From assembly GCF_003286085.1 (NCBI RefSeq), contig NW_020825626.1:27071-91070 (forward strand): a stretch of 64,000 nt of DNA, given 5' to 3'. Positions 54,929 to 64,000 of the stretch are shown one piece after another; the stretch's first letter is position 1, and each line of letters opens with the position of its first letter. Both the position numbers and the translations under genes were made by a program. Origin of the DNA: Drosophila persimilis. Taxonomy: Eukaryota; Arthropoda; Insecta; Diptera; Drosophilidae. A model generated the notes under the pieces. The model was not told the DNA's origin and did not search any database. It worked only from the letters and a program-made list of their open reading frames with translations.

Positions 54929-56341
54929 ATGCCTTATCCGGGCAACGTGGATCTCTGCCCGGACGGACCGTACCCCTTCTCTGCAGCTCGTGGGAATAGA
55001 ATGGAAGAATTTAAAAACAAACAAAATGAGTCTGGCACTCCCCAAATGCCAACAGGGAGCAATCCCAAACAGGGGAAGGCAGCGGCCCAAAGGCCTGGCC
55101 CGACCCGCAAATCAGCAGGGAAAACCTGCGCGGCGGAAGATGCTAGGGAGAGCCCAAAGGGGTCCCATCCCGGTGTCGGGGTGGGTGGTGAATTGGCTCC
55201 CAAAACCGATACCTTGGCAGAGTGGCTATGCAATCCTGCGGCTGCTCTGCCTGCTGGTAAAGTGGAGGGGGAGGAGTCACCATCTACTAGTGTCAAAGCC
55301 AAATCCTTTACATATGCCGACAGAAGGAGTGCTGGCAACATACTCCGTCGGCAGAACGCAAGCCAGATGTCCAGCCCGACGGACAAATGGATTAAGAAGG
55401 TCGAGTGGGCCTCGAAGGTGCTGCCGAACTTTGGCAAGGAAGCACCGAAGAAGGAAGCCCCTCAGCAAAAAAGGCAGCGCTCGCAGGAGACTCCGGGGCC
55501 GACACCGAAGCGCTCCAGAGTGCTGCCTAACGCATCGTTCGCGCAGATTGCCAGAGAAAGGACGCTGATTGGCGTCCTGGACAAAGGCAGCGTGGACTCC
55601 CGGATCCCTAGGAACCAGTGGAAGTGGGTGGAAGCGGCACTGGCCGACCGCTGCTTCGAGCTGTTGGAAGAGCAGCCTGGACCCCCCCCCGTCTGCAGAG
55701 ACATGGGCTGGTACCAGGGCTGCATAAAAATCGTAGCCTGTGAAGATGAGCGCTCCGTACAGCTGTACAAAGCAGCGGTAGCGCAAGTCGGGGAAGTCTA
55801 CCCAGGGGCGAAGCTCGTCGCTGTAGACTGGAGCGAAGTGCCCAGTAGACCAAGGGCGAGAGTCTGGGTGCCCGCCTCCATGAAGGAGCCGGAGCGCATC
55901 CTAAAAATGCTGCAAAGATGCAACCCCCACCTCCCAACAGCGGATTGGAAGGTGGTCAAAGTTGAGACGACACAGGGCCCCACAAACCAGGCGGTGGTCG
56001 TCCTCAACAAAGAGTCGCTGGCCCCGATTGAGGCTGCCAAAGGCGAGCTCAATTGTGGGTTAAGCTCTGTGACCGTAAAGGTCTACAAGTCGGATGCGGC
56101 GGCCGAGGCACGTCCTGTCGACAAGCCAGTCGAGCAGGACGCTGCCTCGGAGATCGAAGCACCCGACGATCACACAGAGATAGACCCAGAGGGCTACTCC
56201 ACAGATGGCACGCTGAGATGCGACTTCGAGGCAATGTGTTGCCACGAGGAAGTCGAGGACGATCCGGATGCCGACATTACAGTGGTGGAGAACACTAAGG
56301 ATGTCCCTGAGGCTCCTTCAGATCAACCTCCACCACTGTAA
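54929..56341 (+). CDS. LOA-A ORF1 protein, DUF4780-like (470 aa)
   Basis: First ATG at 54929; a second in-frame ATG at 55001 could also serve. Basic, Gln/Lys/Pro-rich N-terminal half with KKEAPQQKRQRSQ and a TPKRSR patch resembling nuclear localisation signals, then a conserved block (about residues 215-390: WVEAALADRCFELLE, GWYQGCIKIVACED, GAKLVAVDWSEVPSR, RARVWVPA, LNKESLAPIEAAKG) typical of DUF4780 proteins of Drosophila LOA/Baggins-like elements. The tail is acidic. Ends TAA at 56339-56341. The frame is open throughout, one of the few intact coding sequences here. Confidence 0.85.
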   Translation: MPYPGNVDLCPDGPYPFSAARGNRMEEFKNKQNESGTPQMPTGSNPKQGKAAAQRPGPTRKSAGKTCAAEDARESPKGSHPGVGVGGELAPKTDTLAEWLCNPAAALPAGKVEGEESPSTSVKAKSFTYADRRSAGNILRRQNASQMSSPTDKWIKKVEWASKVLPNFGKEAPKKEAPQQKRQRSQETPGPTPKRSRVLPNASFAQIARERTLIGVLDKGSVDSRIPRNQWKWVEAALADRCFELLEEQPGPPPVCRDMGWYQGCIKIVACEDERSVQLYKAAVAQVGEVYPGAKLVAVDWSEVPSRPRARVWVPASMKEPERILKMLQRCNPHLPTADWKVVKVETTQGPTNQAVVVLNKESLAPIEAAKGELNCGLSSVTVKVYKSDAAAEARPVDKPVEQDAASEIEAPDDHTEIDPEGYSTDGTLRCDFEAMCCHEEVEDDPDADITVVENTKDVPEAPSDQPPPL

Positions 56342-58893
56342 AGCAGCATCCGCTGCTCTTATACTCCGCCTCGAAGAGAGCGGAGCAGACGTAGCCCTGA
56401 TCCAGGAACCTTGGATAGTGGGAGATAAGGTTTGTGGATTAGGGTCGAAGGAGTACAAGATAATTGTAGCTCAACATGAAGGTAAAACTCGCACCTGCAT
56501 TCTCGCCAGAAAGCACCTTAATATCTTTCTGCTCCATAATTATAGCGATAGCGACAAGACGGCGGCAAGCCTAGAGCTGAAAGGGACACATCTAAGGCTG
56601 ATGTCGTCCTACATGGCCCATGAGGGAAACGTTCCCCCCAACGACCTTGTTCGCAAACTAGCCAGCGACAGCGAGAGGTCGGACATAGACCTATTAATAG
56701 GTTGCGATGCCAACGCTCCCCCACTTTTATAATTAAAAATCGACAGGAGGTTATTGACATCACCCTAGTGTCTTCCAACCTGTTAGACATAGTCAAGAGA
56801 CTTTAGACCAATCAGCCTATCGTCCTTCCTCCTCAAAACCTTTGAGAGACTCGTCGGGCTGCAACTGAGGACAACTATACACCCTCAGTTGCTGTCAGGC
56901 GCACAGCATGCCTACCGGAAAGGAAAATCCACGGAAACGGCTCTTCATGAAGTGATCTCTGCGGTAGAGAAATCTCTGCATCACAAAGAGTACTCACTCA
57001 TAGCATTTCTCGATATTGAGGGAGCTTTCAACAACGTTGTACCGGGTGCCATTACAGAAGCCCTGACTGACCTGGGGGTGGACCGTCACTTGGTGATGCT
57101 CATTGATCAATTGCTCACATGCAGGACGGTGACATCATCGATGGGATCGTCCGCCCAGTCAAGGTATGTCAACAGAGGCACCCCGCAAGGTGGTGTCCTG
57201 TCTCCTCTTCTGTGGAACATAGCAGTCAACAAGATTCTATGGGACCTGGAGGGGGGGGGCTGCAAAGTCGTGGCCTATGCGGATGACGTTGCGATTATTT
57301 TCTCGGGGAAATACCCCCAAACACTGTGCGACTTAATGTCCACAAAGCTAGCGCAACTGTCGGATTGGACGGAATCGCGCGGTCTGGGAGTAAATCCCTC
57401 AAAAACGGAACTCGTATTATTCACAAATAAATACAAGGTCCCGCCCCTCAACCCTCCAATACTACAAGGATGCAGGCTCTCCTTTAACGACAGTGCCAGT
57501 TACTTAGGGTTGGTAATTGACAAGAAGCTCAGCTGGAACCTGAATGTCAAAGACAGAGTGAAGAAGGCAATGACTGCACTCTACACATGCAAAAAAGCTA
57601 TTGGGCTAAGATGGGATATGATACCAAGCATAGTCCAATGGATATATCAAGCTATAGTTAGACCAATTCTACTCTACGGAGTTACGGTGTGGTGGCCGGC
57701 CCTATCAAAAAGTGCGATCACCAAGCAACTGGGCAAAGTCCAGCGGACTGCCGCCCTATGTATTAGCGGAGCTCTCCGCACCACCCCAAATGATGCGCTA
57801 AATGCCATCCTATGCCTACAGAGCCTTGAACTCGCAGGAAAGGAACGGGCAGAAGCAGCAGCAATACGTCTAAGAGACTCAGATCAATGGGTGACACAGT
57901 GCATAGGTCACTCAGCCATATTAAATAGCAGTACCGTCCCCTCAAAAACAGACTACCAAGTTCCAAGAGAGTATACAGACACTCCCTTCGACACAATCAT
58001 CCCTCATAGAGACGAATGGCTCGAGGGACTCCCAGGCCCTGATGGGGCCATAAGCATCTTCACAGATGGATCAAAGTTGGACGACAGAGTCGGAGGGGGA
58101 ATCTACTCTGAACAGCTAAACATAAGGCATTCCTTCAGACTCCCAGATCATTGCAGTGTCTTTCAAGCGGAAGTCATAGCAATCAGGGAGGCACTAGACT
58201 GCCTAAAAGCGGCTGCCGTCACGGCAACCAAGCTAAACATTTATAGCGACAGCCAGGCTGCGATCAAATCGCTAAGCGCGATTTCCTCGAACTCGGCCAC
58301 CGTGGCAGACTGCCGCAAATCTCTACACGAGATGGCTCAGCAATTTGCTATTAGCCTAATTTGGGTCCCGGGCCACCGGGACATCGAGGGCAACTGTATA
58401 GCGGACGAGCTGGCCAGATCTGGCACCACAATCCCCCTTCTCCAAGACAAGGAGGATATCTGTATGCCAATGGCCACCTGTAAGCTCATCATAAGGGAGC
58501 AATACAAGCGACTAAAAAACGATATGTGGCAAACAGTGCCACGATGTCGCACAACTCGGCAAACATGGCCGACCATGGACATGAAGCGCCTCCGAGCTCC
58601 TCAAGTTAAGCAGGAAAAGGTGCAGCGTAGTCACACGTTCCCTCACGGGACACTGGCTAATAGGCACCCACGCTAACAGGCTGGGGGCCCCACATAACGA
58701 TTTTTGTCGCAGCTGTAGAGACGAGGAAGAGGAGGAGACAGTGGAACATCTGTTCTGCTCCTGCCCGGCTCTCAGCAGAAGAAGGCTACAACACCTGGGC
58801 TCAGCCTTTCTACACGACATCTCAGAGATGTCCAAACTATGTCCCAGAAGGATAGCGAACTTTGTGAGAGCATCTGGATGGGATAATTGCTGA
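56301..58893 (+). pseudogene. LOA-A ORF2: endonuclease, RT, RNase H, CCHC finger
   Basis: Begins at ATG 56301 (or 56268), overlapping ORF1 by 41-74 bases in the -1 frame. Endonuclease N terminus with LLQINLHHC and LIQEPW; at about 56726 and 56803 deletions remove the endonuclease C terminus and RT N terminus. The RT frame 56889-58676 has FLDIEGAFNNV, GTPQGGVLSPLLWN and YADD; RNase H has FTDGS, FQAEV and YSDSQ, with WVPGHRDIEGN near its end. A 1-bp shift near 58550 moves the CRSCRDEEEEE finger region to another frame, ending at TGA 58891-58893. Confidence 0.85.
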
Positions 58894-59129
58894 CAGGAAG
58901 TCTCACAACGCAGGAAGGAAATGATCCTATGCGGTATCACAACGGGCCGAAACCGGCCTAAGTGTGACGGGCTCCGAGCGAGCCCGGCAGCCGCCTCAAC
59001 CTAACCTAACCTAACGTAGAGTATTGAACTTTAATTAATATTGATAAAATTTAAATGTTATTTGAATATAAATGCAGAATTGTATATTTTTATGGTTTAT
59101 ATAATTATGTATGGTCATACTAAAAATGA

Positions 59130-59640
59130 TTAAGAATTGCAAATCTTTAACCTATCCTTATGGACTTTCTGAGTTTTGTTTTTATTATCGGAGATTATGA
59201 CGTTATCTCTTTCTCCGATACTTTCTACTCTATATGGTCCTATATATTTAAAATCTAGCTCATGACCTGTTTCATTTTTCAATAAAACTTTATCTCCTAC
59301 AGCTAAATTTAAATCTTTTAACTTTAAATCATATAGCTGTTTATTTTTAATTTTATGCTCTTCGAGCATAATCCTTGCTAGTTATATAGAGGTGCTATTC
59401 TATCTATAGTATTAAATTGAACTGGTAAGTTTGAAGTCTTACCGAAAACTAGCTCATATGGACAATAATCATGTGCCATAGAGGGGGTTGTATTAAAACA
59501 ATATACGAAGTATTGCAGCCATACATCCCAATCTGATTTGTCAGCTGAGATGTATGAGCGTATGAACTCGTTAAATGTTCTGTGGCTTCGCTCCACGGTT
59601 CCTACAGTCTGGTGATGATGTGCAGTAGAAGTTATGTTTT
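59130..59640 (-). pseudogene. Gypsy-D integrase, third catalytic residue to C terminus
   Basis: Starts at KNITSTAHHHQTVGTVERSH with the catalytic Glu in VERS, then DWDVWLQYFVYCFNT and PYELVFGKTSNLP. A deletion near 59390 removes about 17 codons present in unit 2 (IDDYSKES...). Stop at 59130. The zinc domain and the first two catalytic Asp residues are absent on the other side of the insertion. Confidence 0.75.
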
Positions 59641-60740
59641 TATACCCGATACTCAAAATGAGTATTGGGGTATATTAGATTTGTGGTGAAAGTGTATGTG
59701 TGTAACGTCCAGAAGGAATCGTTTCCGACCCCATAAAGTATATATATTCTTGATCAGCATTAATAGCCGAGTCGATTGAGCCATGTCTGTCTGTCCGTCC
59801 GTCCGTCTGTCCGTCTGTCCGTCCCCTTCAGCGCCTAGTGCTCAAAGACTATAAGAGCTACAGCAACGAAGTTTTGGATCCAGACTTCTGTGGTATGTCA
59901 ATGCTACAAGAATATTTCAAAACTTTGGCACGCCCACTTCCGCCCCCACAAAGGACGAAAATCTGTGGCATTCACAATTTCGACGATACGAGAAAACTAA
60001 AAACGCAGAATCGTAAAGGATGACTATATTTTCTAGAGTGCAAAATCTGAACCAGATCGTATAATTATTACAGTCAGAATCACGAAAACAATTTCACTCT
60101 TTCTCGCTCTGTCTCACTCTAACACACAGGTTTCATGGTCGGTTTTGCCAATTGCAAAATATGAGTTCAAGGATCTCAGAACCTATAAAAGCCAGAGCAA
60201 CCAAATTTGGTATCCACACTCCTCTGATATCGGACCTTGACCGTTTCATGTCCAAATTTCGCCACACCCCCTTCCGCCCCCGCAAAGGACGAAAATCTGA
60301 GGCAACCACAAATCTCAGAGACTATTAAGGCTAGAGTAACCAAATTTGGTACACACACTCCTTTAAGATGTCACTATAAAACGTATATCTCCGAATTTCG
60401 CCCCACCCCCATCCGCCCCCACAAAGGACGAAAATCTGTTGCATCCACAATATTGCAGATTTGAGAAAACTAAAAACGCAGAATCATAGATAATGACCAT
60501 ATCTATTAGATTGCTGAATCTGGATCAGATCATTTTTATAGCCAAAAGGAACAAATCAATTTGCAGTGGCTACGCAGCGCCCGACGTCACGCTCAGACTG
60601 ATTTTCTGTCTCTCTCGCACGCACTCTTTGTCGTGTCGTTAAATATTAGCGGCGTCTGCCGGAGGAGAGCCATACTGACTTAGTATCGGGTATAACCGTA
60701 GAGTTGCGGTGTCCGCAGCAACTCACAACGTTCCCCCTCG
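59641..60740 (+). mobile_element. Helentron-like repeat, longest complete copy (1.1 kb)
   Basis: 5' TATACCCGATACTC, microsatellite 59786-59823, three related internal modules (about 59865-59965, 60205-60305, 60335-60440) each with ATTTGG/TTTTGG-ATCCA, ACTCCT or ACTTCTG and TTCCGCCCCCRCAAAGGACG, GA-rich block (CTGTCTCTCTCGCACGC on this strand, 60606-60622), subterminal GTATCGGGTATAAC, hairpin and CCCCCTCG end at 60740. No coding capacity. Inserted in a T-rich site without target duplication. Confidence 0.85.
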
Positions 60741-60744
60741 TTCT

Positions 60745-62501
60745 TTTTCATTTTTCATTAATTAGGATAACCGGGTTGAGTAGCGCTACTCTTATTGTTC
60801 GTAATATTTTATTGCCCATATTTTTAAAATTATCTATTGAAATGTATTCAAAGATATTTTCCCACGGTGCCACTTTGAGTTGGCTGATTTTTTGTTTACC
60901 GGATTGCGTTTCAAGCCTTTGGAAAAACTGACCTAAGTCAAGGGTGCTATTAGTATACAAATCGCTGACATCATATCTTGCAGTGATTATTTTTCCATGT
61001 TTGAAAAAACATAAATTATTATTTACATGCAAGGTCACTACTTTACGTACTTCGTCATTGTTGATGACTTCATATACGTTGGGCTTTGAAGCTTTTGTTA
61101 GAGATTGCCTAGGCAATTCTATTTGTTCTTTTCCTGCGCAGGATTTCTGTCTACTCTGTTGCCTGGTAGTGACTTTCAGGACTTTATTCGTTGTTTGTAT
61201 GTTTTTCAGGTCTGTGATGGTTATTCTTGATAACGCATCTGCTACATGATTATCTTTACCCTTTAGATACTCGACTGCAAAGTCGTATTCTTCTAATTCG
61301 AGCCGCATGCGTGTGAGTTTTGAGCTGGGATTGACCATTGAAAATAGGTATGTTAGTGGTCTGTGATCCGTTTTTACTGTAAAGTGTTTACCATAGATAT
61401 ATGGTCGAAAATGGGTAATTGCCCAATGAATTGCTGCTAATTCCTGTTCTGTAGTACTTTTGTTACTTTCACCTTTTGTGAATGAACGTGATGCATATGC
61501 TAATGGGAGTTGGAGTCCGTTATGGTTTTGAGCTAAAACCGCTCCACATGCTTGTTTACTAGCATCGGTGATTATGCAAAATTCTTTATGAAAATCTGGG
61601 TACTGTAACAGAGTGGGTTACATAAGTTTATCTTTTAAATATTGGAATGCATTTTGACATTCAGTTGACCACTCAAAGGGGACATTCTTTTTACATTATC
61701 TAGTTATGTGCCGGGAATAGTCGGCGAAGTTTTTAATAAAACGTCTATAATAATTGCAAAATGCAATAAATCGTCTAGCGCTGTCCGCATCATGTGGGAC
61801 TGGATAGTTTTTGATGACGTAATATTTCTTGTCATCTGGCAAGATTCCTTTATCTGTGCATTTATGACCAAGAAAGGTCACTTCATGCATAAAAAATGAA
61901 CATTTTTGTGGATGTAATTTTAGGTTGTGTTTCCTACATATCTCAAAAATATCTGTTAAGTTTTTAAGCATATGTTTTTCGGAACAACCCATGACTATTA
62001 GATCGTCCATATACAGGAAGGCTTGCGAAGCTTCAAGTCCAGAGAATGCTATAGTCATCATTCTTTGAAATGAATTCGGCGATATTTTTAAACCAAATGG
62101 TAGTCTCGTGAAGCGATACAAGCCATTGCTCGTTGAAAAAGACGTTATATTTCGCGAACTTTCTTCTAGTTCGATTTGATGAAAACCTGACATTAAGTCA
62201 AGGCATGAGAAATACTTTGCTCTACCTAGTTGATCCAAAATGTCATCAATTCTAGGTAGTGGAAATTTGCCGGCCAGGAGTTTTTTGTTTATTTGACGAT
62301 AGTCAACTACTACTTCTTTTGTTCTGAACCCGGAAGGGCTTTCTTTGGGACAAGTAGAAGTGGGCTGTTGTATTCTGATACGGATGGTTCGACAATATTG
62401 TCGTTGACTAATTTTCCTACTTGTTTTTTAATTTCCTCAACTTGTCTATGCGGGCTTCGATAGTTCTTTATATATATAGGTTCGTCATCCCTCAATCTCA
62501 A
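60745..62501 (-). pseudogene. Gypsy-D reverse transcriptase-RNase H
   Basis: From 62501: IYIKNYRSPHRQVEEIKKQV, EYNSPLLLVPKK, then a frameshift near 62315. 62238-61696: CLDLMSGFHQIEL, RLPFGLKISPNSFQRMM and YMDD near 62005, all active-type motifs. Stops follow near 61696 and 61619. RNase H from 61600 has ITDASKQACGAVLAQ, PLAYASRSF and TTEQELAAI, then TDHRPLTYLF near 61345. The connection domain runs to 60748. The active-site residues survive but the chain is broken. Confidence 0.8.
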
Positions 62502-63200
62502 TTTCTGTTTATAAAAATTATTTGTTGTGATTGATTCGGTTTCAAGCCCGAATATGTCACTAAAATTGGTGCATTTTTTTGAGTTGTTTGAATTACCTTG
62601 TAATTCGAAAGTGATTCATATTGTATGTTATTTATGTGTACTAATTGGTTGGTACTTGTTGTATAAAGCAATCGGACAAATGTATTATTTTTTGAAGTTA
62701 TTGCATTTGCTACATAAATACCAGGTTGAATTTCCTGGTTTGGGATTAATATGGTTTCTGACAACTTGTGATCTTGCCGGTAAAAGAATTGTATTGTTAC
62801 CAGAACTGTATGTTATTGGAACATAAATTTTAATTTTTATATTATTTGGTCGTATTATTAACCAATCCTCTGCAGGTTTTAAGTCTATTAGGCAGTTTAA
62901 TTCTTTTATGAAATCAATGCCTATTATTCCATCACTCGGAATTGCAAAATTCTGATTAACTAAATGGAAATTGTAGCTCTATTAGGGCAAGGCCTTGGGA
63001 TGTTATTATACCTTCCCCTATTCCTTGAATATCTATTTTATTTTTTGTTTGAATGTCGTTAAAGACATCTGAATTTTCTTTTAATAGTGATATATTGGCA
63101 CCTGTATCTATAAGGAATGTAAGTTGTTTTCCTGTTTTAGAATTGAGGAATGTCACGAATATATTGAGATTGAGGTTGATTGTGTGAACCTCTGGATTTT
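62502..63200 (-). pseudogene. Gypsy-D protease and linker
   Basis: Aspartic protease motif LIDTGANISLL near 63105, then IQGIGEGI; frame stopped at 62956. The continuing segment (IPSDGIIGIDFI near 62925) is in another frame, and the 62764-62498 frame links to RT. At least two frameshifts. Confidence 0.7.
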
Positions 63201-64000
63201 TTAATTTAGTGTATCTAAAGGATCTTGGGAGTTTCCTGAAGCTGTCTGGGTAACACGAACATTGTTCTGTCGTGCGTTTCCATTGCTATTGTATCTTTGG
63301 TTGTTATAGGTTCCACCGTTATTACGGTTATTTCCCCTATAGCCAACACGACCTCTATTGTTATTATAATTATTGTTGTTGTAAATATGGTTGTGGTTGT
63401 AACCACGACCATTTCCTCTACCACGAAGTTACCTCGAAAGTTACTACCGCGGTAGACTTGTCCTTGTCTGGTGTACAATATTGAACATGCACTACCAGTC
63501 ATCTATGTACTACACTGTATATATTTTGCTACGGCATCATTCATTGTTGGGAATGTGCCTGCTTCTAGTATTGTTTTTAGTCTGCCGTGCTCGCAATTTT
63601 TAACCATTGTACTAATGGCCTCTTTGCAGCTGAACTTATCGGCGTGTTCCGCTGGCAAACCCTCATCAATGTATGATGCTTCTAGAAGTTTCTCATATCA
63701 TCAATCTCTGTTGTGAATTGGGCGGCTGTTTTGCCTTTTTGGCATACTTTTGCCATTTTAGCCTTTATAACATCTGATGACTCTCCGACAATAGTGTCTT
63801 GCAATTTCTTTATTATTGCGTTAATGGTGGTTTCATCTTGTATTTTATACAATGTAGTTCCTATTACTTTTGATTTAATTACTTCTATAGCTAAATTTTC
63901 GTATGGTCCTTTCGTTAGATTGACCAATTTGACTGCCGTAATGAATCTTTGTAAATGGTGTTTCTGTCCATTAAATTCCGGAATGGCGTGCGAAATATCT
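63201..64000 (-). pseudogene. Gypsy-D gag (N terminus outside window)
   Basis: Enters at the window end with IPEFNGQKHHLQRFITAV, a typical Gypsy gag opening. A 1-bp deletion near 63685 interrupts it after DDMRNF; the next part (EASYIDEGLPAEHADKF) is in a shifted frame. The C terminus (63300-63480) encodes Arg/Gly/Asn/Tyr-rich repeats in place of CCHC knuckles, which is known for several Drosophila Gypsy lineages. Confidence 0.7.

Larger units (their letters stand above)
54508..59016 (+). mobile_element. LOA-clade non-LTR retrotransposon (LOA-A), nearly full length
   Basis: 4509 bp flanked by the 12-bp target duplication TAGAGTATTGAA (54496-54507 and 59017-59028). 5' UTR about 420 bp, intact ORF1, ORF2 with a deletion between endonuclease and RT and a late frameshift, 3' end (CCTAA)3 then CG. 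LOA-type by DUF4780-like ORF1 and RNase H in ORF2. Confidence 0.85.
35827..59390. repeat. Three-unit tandem array of a BEL-C/Gypsy-D composite
   Basis: Unit 1 35827-48051 (5.6 kb without the Pao insertion), unit 2 48052-51445, unit 3 from 51446. Unit boundaries at 48050 and 51444 are identical: Gypsy-D sequence CTATGTTATATAGAG joined to BEL-C leader TTATACATACACC. Unit 1 continues left into normal BEL-C leader and unit 3 right into normal Gypsy-D pol, as expected for tandem duplication. Units differ by internal deletions: unit 2 lacks the equivalent of about 36606-39020, unit 3 of about 36787-38975. Confidence 0.75.
59017..64000 (-). mobile_element. Gypsy-D main copy (5' end beyond window), with Helentron-like insertion
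   Basis: Minus strand: gag from 64000, protease, RT, RNase H, then the insertion at 59641-60740, then the integrase tail and 3' UTR. This is the parent right flank of the tandem array. Confidence 0.8.

Overview
The window is a nest of transposable elements from a fly genome, almost certainly Drosophila, and probably the obscura group (an inference from the abundant ISY/ISX-like Helitron-class repeat and the LOA/TRIM/Bilbo-type elements). Nothing looks bacterial or viral in organisation: there are no rRNA or tRNA genes, no operons and no CRISPR. Apparent tRNA matches are primer binding sites (PBS) of LTR elements. The only convincing non-transposon gene is a single-exon reading frame at 31478-32248, whose Cys and Asp-x-His motifs suggest a papain-like/C76-like cysteine protease fold.

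Layout. 1-10520: two near-identical copies (period about 5.24 kb) of a CR1-clade non-LTR retrotransposon with a PHD-finger ORF1, each carrying the same Helitron/Helentron-like repeat in its 5' region. 10521-15460: a decayed Pao fragment, a diverged Pao-type LTR and a decayed BEL-type element (BEL-B). 15601-19012: a third CR1 copy without the Helitron, with intact ORF1 and deleted reverse transcriptase (RT). 19289-21098: a 5'-truncated LOA-clade element. 21945-22614: head-to-tail Helentron-like copies. 22840-23128: a Gypsy integrase scrap. 23199-30089: a full-length Pao element (307-bp LTRs, GCTAT target duplication, PBS matching tRNA-Asn) with a single 1-bp frameshift seen in pol. 30359-32955: the candidate host gene and unique-looking flanks. 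33194-35515: Helentron-like copy and an inverted, deleted BEL-B.

35516-64000: a complex array. A BEL-type element (BEL-C, PBS matching tRNA-Trp) lies tail to tail with a minus-strand Ty3/Gypsy element (Gypsy-D, PBS matching tRNA-Lys). This composite is repeated three times in tandem with the same artificial junction. Unit 1 is interrupted by a second Pao (41372-48032). Unit 3 is interrupted by a nearly complete LOA element (54508-59016, 12-bp target duplication) and then runs on into the rest of Gypsy-D pol and gag, itself interrupted by a Helentron-like copy (59641-60740).

How the parts relate: most coding capacity is gag/pol of selfish elements, nearly all broken by frameshifts, stops or deletions, so the region reads as pericentromeric or Y-like heterochromatin or a piRNA-cluster-like graveyard with several recent insertions. 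Nesting gives relative ages: Pao into an old Helentron-like copy, LOA into Gypsy-D, and Helentron-like repeat into CR1 before the 5.2-kb duplication. Family names BEL-B, BEL-C and Gypsy-D are labels used here only.
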